Positions 7,747-15,204 of a stretch of DNA of 64,000 bases are shown here, one piece after another. The translations under genes and the position numbers were made by a program. The notes under the pieces are model-generated. The model saw only the letters and a list, made by a program, of their open reading frames with translations. It did no database searches and was not told the origin of the DNA. Numbering within the stretch: position 1 is the stretch's first letter; the number at the start of each line of letters is the position of its first letter. The stretch spans positions 117,818 through 181,817 of the forward strand of contig NZ_FQYM01000003.1 of the NCBI RefSeq assembly GCF_900141705.1, given 5' to 3'. Source of the stretch: Fibrobacter sp. UWP2. GTDB taxonomy: Bacteria > Fibrobacterota > Fibrobacteria > Fibrobacterales > Fibrobacteraceae.

Positions 7747-9750
7747 ATGCCACAGTCCATTCGCAACATCGCTATCTTGGCGCACGTTGATGCAGGTAAA
7801 ACGACGCTCTCGGAGCGCATTTTGTTTACTGCGGGCGAGGTGCGCCGCCCGGGCAAGGTCGAGGAAGGCCTTGCGACGATGGACTACATGCCCGAAGAAA
7901 AGGAACGCGGCATTACCATCGAGAGCGGTGTGGCGCATTTTGAATGGAAGAACACCTGGTTTAACTTTATCGATACCCCGGGCCATGTGGATTTTGGCGC
8001 CGAGGTCGACATGGCGCTCTCGGCCGTGGAAGGCGCAGTGCTGGTGGTGAGTGCCGCCAGCGGCGTCGAGACGCAGACGGTGGCCGCCTTTAAAAAACTG
8101 CGCGCCGCCGGCGTGCGCACTATTTTGTTTGTGAACAAGCTCGACAATGCCGACTACTCGCTCGACGAGACGCTTATTAACATCGAGGAGGTGTTGGGCG
8201 TGCGCCCGGTGCTTATGACCCTGCCCGAATACCGTGACGGCAAAATGACCGCGGTGCTCGACGTTTTGAGCCAAAGCCGCCTGGAACATTCTGACACGGG
8301 TGAAGAGGTGGTGGACGAAAACTGGAACGTGGACGACGGCTGGGACAATTCCCGCGAACTCAAGAAGCACTACAGCGAAGCCGTGGAGTTTGCGAGCAAC
8401 TTTGACGACGAAATCCTCTCGCTTGCGATGGAAAAAAAGCCGGTTTCGCCCAAGCTGCTTTTGCGCGGTCTCAAGGCGCTTGCCGCAAGCGACGATTACG
8501 CCCTGTGCTATGCGGGCTCTGCCATGGAAGGCTTTGGCGTGCGCAGCCTGGTGACGGCGCTCAGTTTCTTTTTGCCCGAGGTGCCGTCCTTCAACAGCGA
8601 CGAGCTTGGCCAGGTGATTCGCCTGCGTCACTTTAAGGGCGTGGGCGAGATTTCCCTTTTCCGCAGCCACACCGACATGCTGCGCAAGGAATGGCCCGTC
8701 GGCTTCGAATTCTCCCGACTCAAGGCGAACTTGCTTGTTCCCGTAGAAGAAATTCGCGTGGGCGACATTTACGCGATGCGCACCCCGTTTGAGACGGAAC
8801 TCGGCCAGATTCTATATATAGACCCTTCAATTGCTAGCCAGAGGCTCTCCACTCAGTGTGACGCATTTTCCAATGTCATCTTGAGCGAAGGGCATAGCAC
8901 GGAGTCGAAGGGTCTCTCTATTCGTGACCATTACCAGCCCCTGTTGCAGACGCGCATCGAGTGCGTGTGTACCGAGGACTTCCACCATGTGGAAAAGAGC
9001 CTCTCCACCCTCAGCCGCATGGACCCGAGTTTTAGGGTGCAAAAGGACGATGGCGGTTTTTGGTACCTGCACACGGTGGGCGAGGTGCAGCTAGAAGTGT
9101 TGCTTGCGCGCCTCAAGAGGGAATTCGGCTGCGAAGTGCATGCTGGCAAGCCCGAGGTCCGCTGGCAAGAGCGCCTGTGTCACGAGGTGGGTCCTGTGGA
9201 AAACACCTTCCAGATTGGCCCGCACAAGATTTCCATCAAACTCTCGGCGACTCCCTTGGAGACTGCCGCGCACGACATCCGCCTTTCTGCCGAGTTCATG
9301 GAGACGGCGCCACGCGAGATCCTGGCCGGCGTGCGCTCGGCGCTTTTGGAGACGACCGAAGTCGGCGTGCTGGGCAAGGGCGCGCTTGTCGGCGTCCGTT
9401 TTGAAGTCCATGAATTTTCGTGGACCGAAGGCGCTCTGCCGCCGATGATCAAGAAGGCGTGCGCCGATGCCGTGACCAAGCTCATCAAGCCTGCTGACGT
9501 TGAACTCCACGAACCGGTAATGGAACTTTCTCTTGAATGCCCCGTGGACTTTGCAGGCAACATCACCGGCGACATCCAGAGTCGCAATGGCAAGGTGAAG
9601 GAAATCGGCGGCGACGGCCGCACGCATTTTCTCAAGGCGGAAATCCCTCTTCGAAAAATCTTCGGTTACGCCACGAATGTCCGCAGCATCAGCAAGGGTA
9701 CTGCGCTCTACAGCATGAAGTTGCTCGGGTATCGTCCGGCAAATATTTAA
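7747..9750 (+). CDS. EF-G-like translational GTPase
   Basis: A 667-residue GTPase of the EF-G family. The P-loop is AHVDAGKTT (11-19), G2 is RGIT, G3 is DTPGH and G4 is NKLD. EF-G domains follow, including GEVQLEVLLARLKREF and the C-terminal DIQSRNGKVKEIGGDG, which resembles the EF-G domain V signature. It is probably a paralogue of the housekeeping factor (EF-G2 or ribosome-rescue type); tetracycline ribosomal-protection proteins share this architecture but the switch sequences fit EF-G better. Residues about 358-390, between domains II and III, are encoded by an in-frame palindromic element (8820-8915). AGGGG sits just upstream of ATG. Ordinary EF-G activity for a protein carrying this insert is not certain. 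Confidence 0.8.
   Translation: MPQSIRNIAILAHVDAGKTTLSERILFTAGEVRRPGKVEEGLATMDYMPEEKERGITIESGVAHFEWKNTWFNFIDTPGHVDFGAEVDMALSAVEGAVLVVSAASGVETQTVAAFKKLRAAGVRTILFVNKLDNADYSLDETLINIEEVLGVRPVLMTLPEYRDGKMTAVLDVLSQSRLEHSDTGEEVVDENWNVDDGWDNSRELKKHYSEAVEFASNFDDEILSLAMEKKPVSPKLLLRGLKALAASDDYALCYAGSAMEGFGVRSLVTALSFFLPEVPSFNSDELGQVIRLRHFKGVGEISLFRSHTDMLRKEWPVGFEFSRLKANLLVPVEEIRVGDIYAMRTPFETELGQILYIDPSIASQRLSTQCDAFSNVILSEGHSTESKGLSIRDHYQPLLQTRIECVCTEDFHHVEKSLSTLSRMDPSFRVQKDDGGFWYLHTVGEVQLEVLLARLKREFGCEVHAGKPEVRWQERLCHEVGPVENTFQIGPHKISIKLSATPLETAAHDIRLSAEFMETAPREILAGVRSALLETTEVGVLGKGALVGVRFEVHEFSWTEGALPPMIKKACADAVTKLIKPADVELHEPVMELSLECPVDFAGNITGDIQSRNGKVKEIGGDGRTHFLKAEIPLRKIFGYATNVRSISKGTALYSMKLLGYRPANI
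8820..8915 (+). repeat. In-frame 96-bp palindromic element inside the GTPase gene
   Basis: The segment is bounded by 9-bp inverted arms, AGACCCTTC (8820-8828) and GAAGGGTCT (8907-8915). An inner imperfect pair (CTCAGTGTGAC versus GTCATCTTGAG) makes the element an imperfect palindrome. The right half, GTCATCTTGAGCGAAGG through AGTCGAAGGGTCT, closely matches a dispersed bacterial repeat with consensus GTCATCCTGAGCGAAGTC-GAAGGATCT. Length is 32 codons exactly, so the reading frame is kept. The encoded peptide has no counterpart at this position in typical EF-G as I recall it. Confidence 0.7.
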
Positions 9751-9758
9751 AGTCTGAT

Positions 9759-10649
9759 TTAGAGTCGGGCGGCTTTTGCTCTACGCCTAAAGTGCTCGAT
9801 GAGCGGGGCCACCGTTTCCTTGAAGTCGTCGTGAGTCTCGATGCGCACAAAGTCAATAGACATGCGCTGGAACAGTTCCTTGGTCGTTTTGCCCTGGCGC
9901 TTGGCTTCGCGGGCGAACGCTTCGCGGAAGGCCGCATCGCCTGTGTCGATTAAAAGCGTCTCGCCGGTCTCGGGATCCTCGAGTTCCACGAGGCCTGCGG
10001 GCGGGAGTTCCATTTCTCGCGGGTCCACCACGGAGACCGCAAGCACATCGTGGCGCTTGCGCAGAATCTTGAAAGCGTTCTCGAAACCTTCGTCCAAAAA
10101 GTCGCTCATCACCACGACCACGGCACGGCGGTTCAGAATCTTGCCGGCATACTCCAGCGCCACCTGCGTGTTCGTGCCGTGGTGCTGCGGCTTGAAGTAG
10201 AGGATTTCGCGGATGAGCCGCAGCACGTGCTTGCGGCCTTTCTCCGGCGGGATAAACAGTTCGACCTGGTCCGTATAAATTAAAAGCCCCACCTTGTCGT
10301 TGTTCTTGATGGCGGCGAATGCGAGGAGTGCCGTGAGCGTCGCCATGACCTCGCCCTTCATCTGCTTGCCGGAACCGAACTCCGAACTGCTGGACGCGTC
10401 GACCATCAAAAGCATGGTCATTTCGCGTTCTTCGATAAACTTCTTTACGTAAGGCGAGCCCGTTCTCGCGGTCACGTTCCAGTCGATGGTACGCACGTCG
10501 TCGCCCGGCATGTATTCGCGCACTTCGCTGAACTCCATGCCGTTTCCTTTGAACGAGCTGTGGTAGGCACCGGTCATCACCGTGTCGAGCGTCCCGCGGA
10601 CAGAGAGCTCAATGCGGCTTACGGTTTTTAAAACTTCTTTATCGAGCAT
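9759..10649 (-). CDS. DUF58 protein (Bat/MoxR-associated)
   Basis: A 296-residue cytoplasmic protein with the DUF58 signature: MEFSEVREYMPGDDVRTIDWNVTAR (residues about 37-61). A von Willebrand A-like fold follows, with MVDASSSSEFG forming the metal-site DxSxS-like loop. DUF58 proteins are normally encoded between moxR and the Bat vWA genes. Here no moxR is adjacent, and the TPR genes of a Bat-type system are 8 kb away on the other strand. The upstream AGGA on the minus strand gives a usable Shine-Dalgarno sequence. It converges with the GTPase gene, ending 8 nt from it. Role in envelope or oxygen-stress tolerance is inferred from the family. Confidence 0.85.
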   Translation of the reverse strand: MLDKEVLKTVSRIELSVRGTLDTVMTGAYHSSFKGNGMEFSEVREYMPGDDVRTIDWNVTARTGSPYVKKFIEEREMTMLLMVDASSSSEFGSGKQMKGEVMATLTALLAFAAIKNNDKVGLLIYTDQVELFIPPEKGRKHVLRLIREILYFKPQHHGTNTQVALEYAGKILNRRAVVVVMSDFLDEGFENAFKILRKRHDVLAVSVVDPREMELPPAGLVELEDPETGETLLIDTGDAAFREAFAREAKRQGKTTKELFQRMSIDFVRIETHDDFKETVAPLIEHFRRRAKAARL

Positions 10650-10758
10650 TCTAAAATCCTGATCTTACCCCAAGAATATACAAAAAATGGAACCTGCAAA
10701 AACACGGGGCAAATCAACTTCCGTTGGTGATTTTACGACGTTTTCTTTATCAATGCCG

Positions 10759-10785
10759 AAAAACCCCCGGCATTGCTGCCGGGGA
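10759..10785 (-). terminator. Terminator of hsp20
   Basis: On the minus strand CCCCGGCA-GCAA-TGCCGGGG is followed by GTTTTT. It ends the hsp20 transcript. Confidence 0.8.
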
Positions 10786-10843
10786 TTTCCTATCTAAGGA
10801 GTGCGATGAAAATTTCAAGAATAGGTTGTTGTGCGCACAGTGG

Positions 10844-11221
10844 TTAGGCAATCGTCAACTTGCGTGCAGCGGCCTGTGCCTTTTTGGACATGTCGAATTT
10901 CAAGATGCCGTTTTCCAAGTTGACCTTGATACTGTCGACGTCAATGTCTTCGGCCAGGCGGAAACTGCGCTCGTAAGAGAACTTTCCGTCCTTGCGGGTG
11001 CGTGATGCCTTGACGGTCAAGATGTTCTTTTCGAGCTGTACGTCCAAGTCCTCTTTCTTGACGCCCGGCAACTCAACTTCCAGGGCAAAACCGTTCTCGG
11101 TTTCGTAGTAGTCGGCCTTGGGGGTGAAACTGCATTCGCCCTGGGCATTGGAGGCGCTAAGGGAGTCAAAGAAGTTCTGGAGATTGCAGAAAGCAGAAGG
11201 AAGAATTTGTGTGTTCATCAT
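10844..11221 (-). CDS. Small heat-shock protein Hsp20
   Basis: A 125-residue alpha-crystallin-domain chaperone. The domain runs from about residue 33 to 120: PKADYYETENGFALEVELPGVKKEDLDVQLE, then LTVKASR, YERSFRLAEDID and the conserved LENGILKF. It is at the short end of the bacterial family, with little C-terminal extension (no clear IXI motif). It would hold unfolding proteins in an ATP-independent manner. Two ATGs in tandem (11221 and 11218) follow GAGG by about 8 nt. The upstream region carries a sigma-54-like -24/-12 element rather than an obvious sigma-32 or CIRCE site. Confidence 0.92.
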   Translation of the reverse strand: MMNTQILPSAFCNLQNFFDSLSASNAQGECSFTPKADYYETENGFALEVELPGVKKEDLDVQLEKNILTVKASRTRKDGKFSYERSFRLAEDIDVDSIKVNLENGILKFDMSKKAQAAARKLTIA

Positions 11222-11286
11222 GGTTTTAACCTCGTTTTGTTGCGGGCTCGGCGTTTACCGTTGGCCCTTTGTTTTCGCTTTCCTAT

Positions 11287-11304
11287 AAGCGAACGGCGTG
11301 CCAA
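11287..11304 (-). promoter_or_regulatory. Sigma-54-like -24/-12 promoter of hsp20
   Basis: The minus strand reads TTGGCACGCCGTTCGCTT. It has GG and GC separated by 10 nt and a full TTGGCACG -24 box; the -12 box is TCGC instead of TTGC. Predicted initiation near 11277 leaves a leader of about 56 nt before the start codon. Confidence 0.55.
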
Positions 11305-11367
11305 AAGGGTGTTTTGAGGTCTTCCCTTTTGCGAAAAATCCTAAAAATGGCGAAATTTGCAGGATTT
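11303..11367. promoter_or_regulatory. Two inverted repeats between divergent sigma-54-like promoters
   Basis: AAAAGGG/CCCTTTT (11303-11309 and 11324-11330; CAAAAGGG/CCCTTTTG if extended) and AAATCCT/AGGATTT (11336-11342 and 11361-11367) lie between the two -24/-12 elements. They could be sites for an enhancer-binding protein. This is inference from layout. Confidence 0.35.
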
Positions 11368-11379
11368 CGGCATTTTGTT

Positions 11380-11396
11380 TTGGCATGACCCTTGCG
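11380..11396 (+). promoter_or_regulatory. Sigma-54-like -24/-12 promoter pointing right
   Basis: TTGGCATGACCCTTGCG contains GG and GC exactly 10 nt apart, with TTGGCA and TTGC intact. It points away from hsp20 into a region without an ORF. A GCCCG-TTCA-CGGGC hairpin (11396-11409) overlaps the predicted start site. Confidence 0.5.
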
Positions 11397-11406
11397 CCCG
11401 TTCACG

Positions 11407-11510
11407 GGCTTTTCATAAAAAAACAGGGTTGTTTCACTAGTAAAACGTCCCTCGGTTCATTTTGAACCAGGTTAGAAATAAAAAACGGCTCCCCGAAGGG
11501 CGCCGTTTTT
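11407..11510 (+). ncRNA. Candidate small RNA from sigma-54-like promoter
   Basis: From the predicted start to the terminator at 11481-11510 there is about 100 nt with no ATG. It contains a perfect hairpin GGTTCA-TTT-TGAACC (11455-11469). The combination of promoter, structured body and terminator would fit a small RNA. No expression evidence is available, and the hairpin near +1 is a caveat. Confidence 0.3.
11481..11510. terminator. Bidirectional terminator
   Basis: AAAAACGGC pairs with GCCGTTTTT, with an inner CCC/GGG. A- and T-runs flank both sides, so it can end the esterase gene (minus) and any rightward transcript. Confidence 0.7.
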
Positions 11511-11540
11511 GGTTCTGGAGAGGAGATTATAAGAAAAGGT

Positions 11541-13013
11541 CTAGAACTGTTCGAAGAACTTGTGGACTTCCTGCGGGACCCAGGTGTTCTGCCAGTTGCC
11601 GTTGTCGTAGGCAGTCCACTGGTGCTGACCGTTCCAGCTGCACCACTTAACCGGGAAGCGTTCGTCGACGGTTGTGAAATCATAGCAGAGGTGTCCGCTG
11701 CCGCCGACTTCCTTAGGCGTTTCAGCGCTGGCATCGGTGAAGTTGCCATTTGCATCTGCCTTGCCGTTGTTTTTCAAGATGCGCTTGAGGGCACTGTTCT
11801 TGGCTCTGTCATAGGGGCAGGTGCCGTCATTCTTGCCGTGTACAGCCATCCAGGCGATGGGCTTGCCCTTGTTCTGCGGCAGGTAGATATTGAAGTCGGC
11901 TGTTGCATAGACAGCGACAGCGCGGAGGCGGTGCTGCATGTCCTGGGCCATGGAGTTCGTGACCATGGCGCCGAAGCTGAAGCCTGTCATGAATATACGG
12001 GAGGTATCGACGCAGTAGTTCTCGTTGATGGTCGTAATCAACTGGTCAATGAACTTGTGGTCCTTGTCGCTGTTCATGCTCCACGGCATGCCGTCGGTAT
12101 CGCCACGCGGAGCGACGAAGATGTAGTTGCCTTCGGTGTCCAACTTCTGCTGGCCGTAGTACGGAGACGGATGGTCCTGGTCCGGAGAGTGGTGGACGAA
12201 GTCTTCGGCGTTAGAGCCCATGCAGTGCATGGCGAACAGCACCTTGTGCGGCTTGTTGTTGTCGTAGTTCTTCGGCAAGGTGATGAAGTATTCGCGGTTT
12301 TCGCTGCCGACCCTCATTTCAAAGCGGTCGCCGTTTTCGACACTCCTGGTCTTTTGCAACGTTGACGTCTTGCCGCAACCCTTGCTCGGACGCGGTTCGT
12401 TCTTCAAAGCGTAACCGAATTTGAACTGCTCTTCGGCCGGTGCGGTCTTCGTGAGTTTCACGTTGACGGTCGTGTCGAGTGTGCCGAGCGGGATGCTCAA
12501 GGTGTCGAAACCGTCGGCGATGATCTGGAGGGCTTCGCCCGCGGCGGCGGCCTTGGCCAGGAGTCCCTGGACGGCGCCGGTGCTTGCCAAGTTGATGGAC
12601 TTGTCGTTCGTGTTGAACTTGACCGTTTGCGTTGCGCTGCCGATGGTCACCTGCGCAAAGTATGTGCCCTGCCCTTTGAGTTCCTTGCTCATGTTCAGGT
12701 TGGTTGCGTTGGGGAAGTACTTGTTGACGACCTGGTTACCCATCAGGTCGAAAACTTTGACGTGCGCCGTGGCGGCGTTGTTGTAGTTGAAGGTTTGACG
12801 CAGGGCCTGTTGCTGCTCATCTTCGTGGATGAGGAACTTGCCGCTGGCATCGGTGGTGGTGGATTTCGCTTCCTTGATGAGGGAAACGTTGGCGCCGCTC
12901 ACGGGGTTCCCTGATTCGTCGGAAACGGTCCCGCTAACGTCGTAGGCAAAAGTGGATGTTGCAAATGTTGCGCATAGGACACCCAAGAAACTAGAAAGAC
13001 GCAAATCTTTCAT
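11541..13013 (-). CDS. Secreted CE1-type (feruloyl/acetyl xylan) esterase
   Basis: A 490-residue secreted protein. A signal peptide (about 1-23) is followed by a carboxypeptidase-regulatory-like beta-sandwich (YDVSGTVSDESGNPVSGANVSLI...). Next comes a segment (about 84-135: VKVFDLMGNQVVNKYF...GQGTYFAQVTIG) that looks like the C-terminal sorting modules of FCB-group proteins but here is internal. The alpha/beta-hydrolase domain (about 225-490) has the oxyanion region FAMHCMGSNAED, nucleophile elbow GFSFGA and a late His (NGQHQW). It fits family CE1/LpqC-like esterases that remove ferulate or acetate from xylan. AAGGAG lies about 8 nt before ATG. It works with the xylanases further along the window. 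Confidence 0.8.
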   Translation of the reverse strand: MKDLRLSSFLGVLCATFATSTFAYDVSGTVSDESGNPVSGANVSLIKEAKSTTTDASGKFLIHEDEQQQALRQTFNYNNAATAHVKVFDLMGNQVVNKYFPNATNLNMSKELKGQGTYFAQVTIGSATQTVKFNTNDKSINLASTGAVQGLLAKAAAAGEALQIIADGFDTLSIPLGTLDTTVNVKLTKTAPAEEQFKFGYALKNEPRPSKGCGKTSTLQKTRSVENGDRFEMRVGSENREYFITLPKNYDNNKPHKVLFAMHCMGSNAEDFVHHSPDQDHPSPYYGQQKLDTEGNYIFVAPRGDTDGMPWSMNSDKDHKFIDQLITTINENYCVDTSRIFMTGFSFGAMVTNSMAQDMQHRLRAVAVYATADFNIYLPQNKGKPIAWMAVHGKNDGTCPYDRAKNSALKRILKNNGKADANGNFTDASAETPKEVGGSGHLCYDFTTVDERFPVKWCSWNGQHQWTAYDNGNWQNTWVPQEVHKFFEQF

Positions 13014-13084
13014 GCTGTACTCCTTTTTTTTTACCCATTCACCATTACTATAATATCTTGAAAAAAAGGCGATGTTCCCTGACG

Positions 13085-13119
13085 GAAAAAAACAATCGTG
13101 GACATTTTATCCACGATTG
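13085..13119 (-). terminator. Terminator of the tolC-like gene
   Basis: On the minus strand a 10-bp stem (CAATCGTGGA/TCCACGATTG) is followed by a T-run. Confidence 0.75.
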
Positions 13120-13156
13120 ACAAATTTTTGTTTACAATATTTGCTTTTTGAGTAAA

Positions 13157-14452
13157 TTAGTCCAGTTTCCCCTGGTAGAGGTCCAGGACCTTACGGGCGA
13201 GGAGGCTCGTGTACTTGGCGTTCACCAGGTTCACCTGTGCCGTCTCGAGGTTGTTTTTTTGGCCTAGGTAGTCGGTGTAGGTGAGGGCGCCCGCGTTCCT
13301 TTGCTCTTCGGCGACCAGGAGCGCCTCCTGTTCGGCTTCCACCTGGAGGATGGCGGCCTTCCATTGCATGTCGGCGCTAACGGCGTTGAGGTATAGCTTT
13401 TCAATGCTGTTCTCCAGGCTCTTGGCGGTCTCCTGCATGCTCACTTGCGTCGCGCTCTCGTTCACCTGGGCGAGGAGCACCTTGTTCTCGGTGGCGCCGC
13501 CGTCAATGATGGGGATGTTGATGGCTAGGCTCACGGAGTTTTGCCAGCCGTACTTGAGCTGGTTCTTGTAGGCCTTGGATTCCCAGGCCTGCAGCCCGGT
13601 GCTGCTGTTGGCGCCGAGGGTCACGGAGATGGAGTTGCCCGCGCCGGCAACCTCGGTGCTCTTTTTGGCCGCTCGCACCGAGACACTGTCGGATTTGAGG
13701 CCGGGGTGGGCTTCCCGCACGGACTTTTGGAGCTCGGCCAGCGCCGGGATGGACTCCAGCGAGTCGGGGCTCGTGATGTTTGTCTCGGGCGCCTCGATGG
13801 CGAAGTCCTCGGTTTCGGGGAGTTCCAGGAGCTGGCGGAGCGTGGTCTTGGAGGTGTTCACGTTCAGCTGCGCCGTGAGTTGCGCCACCTGCTTTTGGAG
13901 CACGTTGGACTGGCTTTGCGTCAGGTCCTTCTTGGTGATGGAGCCCGCCTCAAAAAGCTTGCCGTAGTGCTCGAACTCGGCCTGGGCGAGTTCGACCGAG
14001 GCGTTTGCGGTGCGCAGGTTCTCGCCTGCGGCCAAAAGCGACATGTAGGCGTTCAGCACGCTCTCTTGGATGGAGCGCTCCGTTTGCTTGGTCTCGAGCT
14101 GCGCCGCCTGCTTGGAGAGCTGGTTCGCCTCGACCGAGAGGCTCGTGGAGCCGCCGTCCCAAAGGGTGTACGAACCCGAGACCCCCAGGTTTAGGCGGTA
14201 GTGGTCCTCGGTGTCGATAAACGGGTGGTCGTAGAGCGTGTTCTGGATGCTCGCGTTCACGCTGGGGTAGCGGCTGGACTTGGCCTGCCTGATTTGGATG
14301 TCGGCCTGCTGTTCGCGGAGTTTCGCCGATTCCAGCTGGAGGCTCTTTTGCTTTGCCTGGGCAAGGCATGCGTCCAGGGTCCATGCGCCGTCGGCGAACA
14401 CCAAAGGTGTCCACGCCAGGAGTCCAAAAATGATAGCCTTGCTTGTATTCAT
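13157..14452 (-). CDS. TolC-family outer-membrane efflux protein
   Basis: A 431-residue exported protein with a signal peptide cleaved near FADGAW. Two TolC-type repeats are visible. Each has long helices rich in Ala, Gln and Glu (LDACLAQAKQKSLQLESAKLREQQADIQIRQAK and the equivalent in the second half) and strand motifs such as YTLWDGG and INIPIIDGG, the conserved [F/L]-x-GG turn. It would form a trimeric channel across the outer membrane for efflux or type I secretion. No inner-membrane pump or adaptor gene is adjacent, so the partner is unknown. The protein is slightly shorter than E. coli TolC. Confidence 0.9.
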   Translation of the reverse strand: MNTSKAIIFGLLAWTPLVFADGAWTLDACLAQAKQKSLQLESAKLREQQADIQIRQAKSSRYPSVNASIQNTLYDHPFIDTEDHYRLNLGVSGSYTLWDGGSTSLSVEANQLSKQAAQLETKQTERSIQESVLNAYMSLLAAGENLRTANASVELAQAEFEHYGKLFEAGSITKKDLTQSQSNVLQKQVAQLTAQLNVNTSKTTLRQLLELPETEDFAIEAPETNITSPDSLESIPALAELQKSVREAHPGLKSDSVSVRAAKKSTEVAGAGNSISVTLGANSSTGLQAWESKAYKNQLKYGWQNSVSLAINIPIIDGGATENKVLLAQVNESATQVSMQETAKSLENSIEKLYLNAVSADMQWKAAILQVEAEQEALLVAEEQRNAGALTYTDYLGQKNNLETAQVNLVNAKYTSLLARKVLDLYQGKLD

Positions 14453-14503
14453 GCCTTTTAGATGCCTCAGGAGGCGGTTCCGTTGCGGTTCACAAGATAA
14501 TAA

Positions 14504-14530
14504 AAAAGGCCCGGTAAGGCCGGACCTTTT
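14504..14530 (-). terminator. Terminator after tRNA-Val
   Basis: On the minus strand GGTCCGG-CCTTA-CCGGGCC (one G-U pair) is followed by TTTTTT. Confidence 0.75.
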
Positions 14531-14534
14531 CGAG

Positions 14535-14609
14535 TGGACGGTACAAGATTTGAACTTGTGACCTCTGCCGTGTGAAAGCAGCGCTCTAAACCAACTGAGC
14601 TAACCGTCC
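14535..14609 (-). tRNA. tRNA-Val (CAC)
   Basis: A 75-nt cloverleaf on the minus strand. The acceptor stem is GGACGGT/ACCGTCC, the D arm is GCTC..GAGC, the anticodon stem is CTGCT/GGCAG with loop TTCACAC (anticodon CAC at 34-36), and the T arm is ACAAG-TTCAAAT-CTTGT. The discriminator is A. CCA is not encoded and must be added after transcription. Confidence 0.92.
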
Positions 14610-14657
14610 GAGGTGCGAGCAAATATAGGAAAGGAACTGCAGGTTGTCAAGGGGCGG

Positions 14658-15122
14658 TTACAGGTACTTGTCTTCGGCGGCGCGGAGGATGGTCAGGAAC
14701 TCGGCCGGGGTCTTGGCGGCAATCAGGTCCTTGCGGACGGAGCCATCGGCCAAAAGGCGGCTCACCGAGGAGAGGGCCTTGAGGTGCGGGCCCACGGTGT
14801 TGCCCGGGCTCACGATGAGGATGAGCAGGTACACCGGCTCGCCGTCAAAGGACTGGAAGTCCAGGCCCTTCTCGACTGTCGCGGCGACCATGCACATGCG
14901 GTCCACGTAGTCGATTTTGGCGTGGGGCACGGCGAGGCCGCAGCCGATGCCTGTGGAGCGGCTCTGTTCGCGGTTCCACACGGCTTCGAAAATCTCGTCC
15001 CTGTGGTCCAGTTTGTAGGCGCTGCAGAGCGTGTCTACCAGCTCGTTGAGGATGGCCTCTTTGGTTTCGCTGGCAGAATTGATCAAGATGCAATTATCTA
15101 CAAATCGTTCAGAAAGACGCAT
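14658..15122 (-). CDS. ptsN: PTS EIIA-type regulatory protein (PtsN-like)
   Basis: A 154-residue single-domain protein of the fructose/mannitol/nitrogen EIIA family. The phosphorylatable His lies in GLAVPHAKIDYVD (about residue 68), preceded by NREQSRSTGIG as in PtsN. No membrane EIIB/EIIC genes are nearby, so a regulatory rather than transport role is likely. In many bacteria PtsN links phosphotransfer to potassium and sigma-54-related physiology; the sigma-54-like sites 3 kb away make this worth noting but do not prove a link. It ends about 50 nt from the tRNA-Val 5' end. Confidence 0.8.
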   Translation of the reverse strand: MRLSERFVDNCILINSASETKEAILNELVDTLCSAYKLDHRDEIFEAVWNREQSRSTGIGCGLAVPHAKIDYVDRMCMVAATVEKGLDFQSFDGEPVYLLILIVSPGNTVGPHLKALSSVSRLLADGSVRKDLIAAKTPAEFLTILRAAEDKYL

Positions 15123-15204
15123 AGTAGTTGTTTCCTTTTTTCTCTATCCAGCCAATATTTTAGCAAAAATTAGGGCAAAGTGGGGCTTTGTAATATGAAA
15201 ATAG

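Noticed and set aside
7747..9750. Tetracycline ribosomal-protection protein (TetM type)
   Set aside because: Architecture is shared, but the switch region (EVRRPGKVEEGLATMDYMPEEKERGIT) fits EF-G-like factors better.
14535..14609. tRNA-Glu reading (TTC visible in the anticodon arm)
   Set aside because: A 5-bp stem and 7-nt loop place CAC at positions 34-36; the TTC reading breaks the stem.
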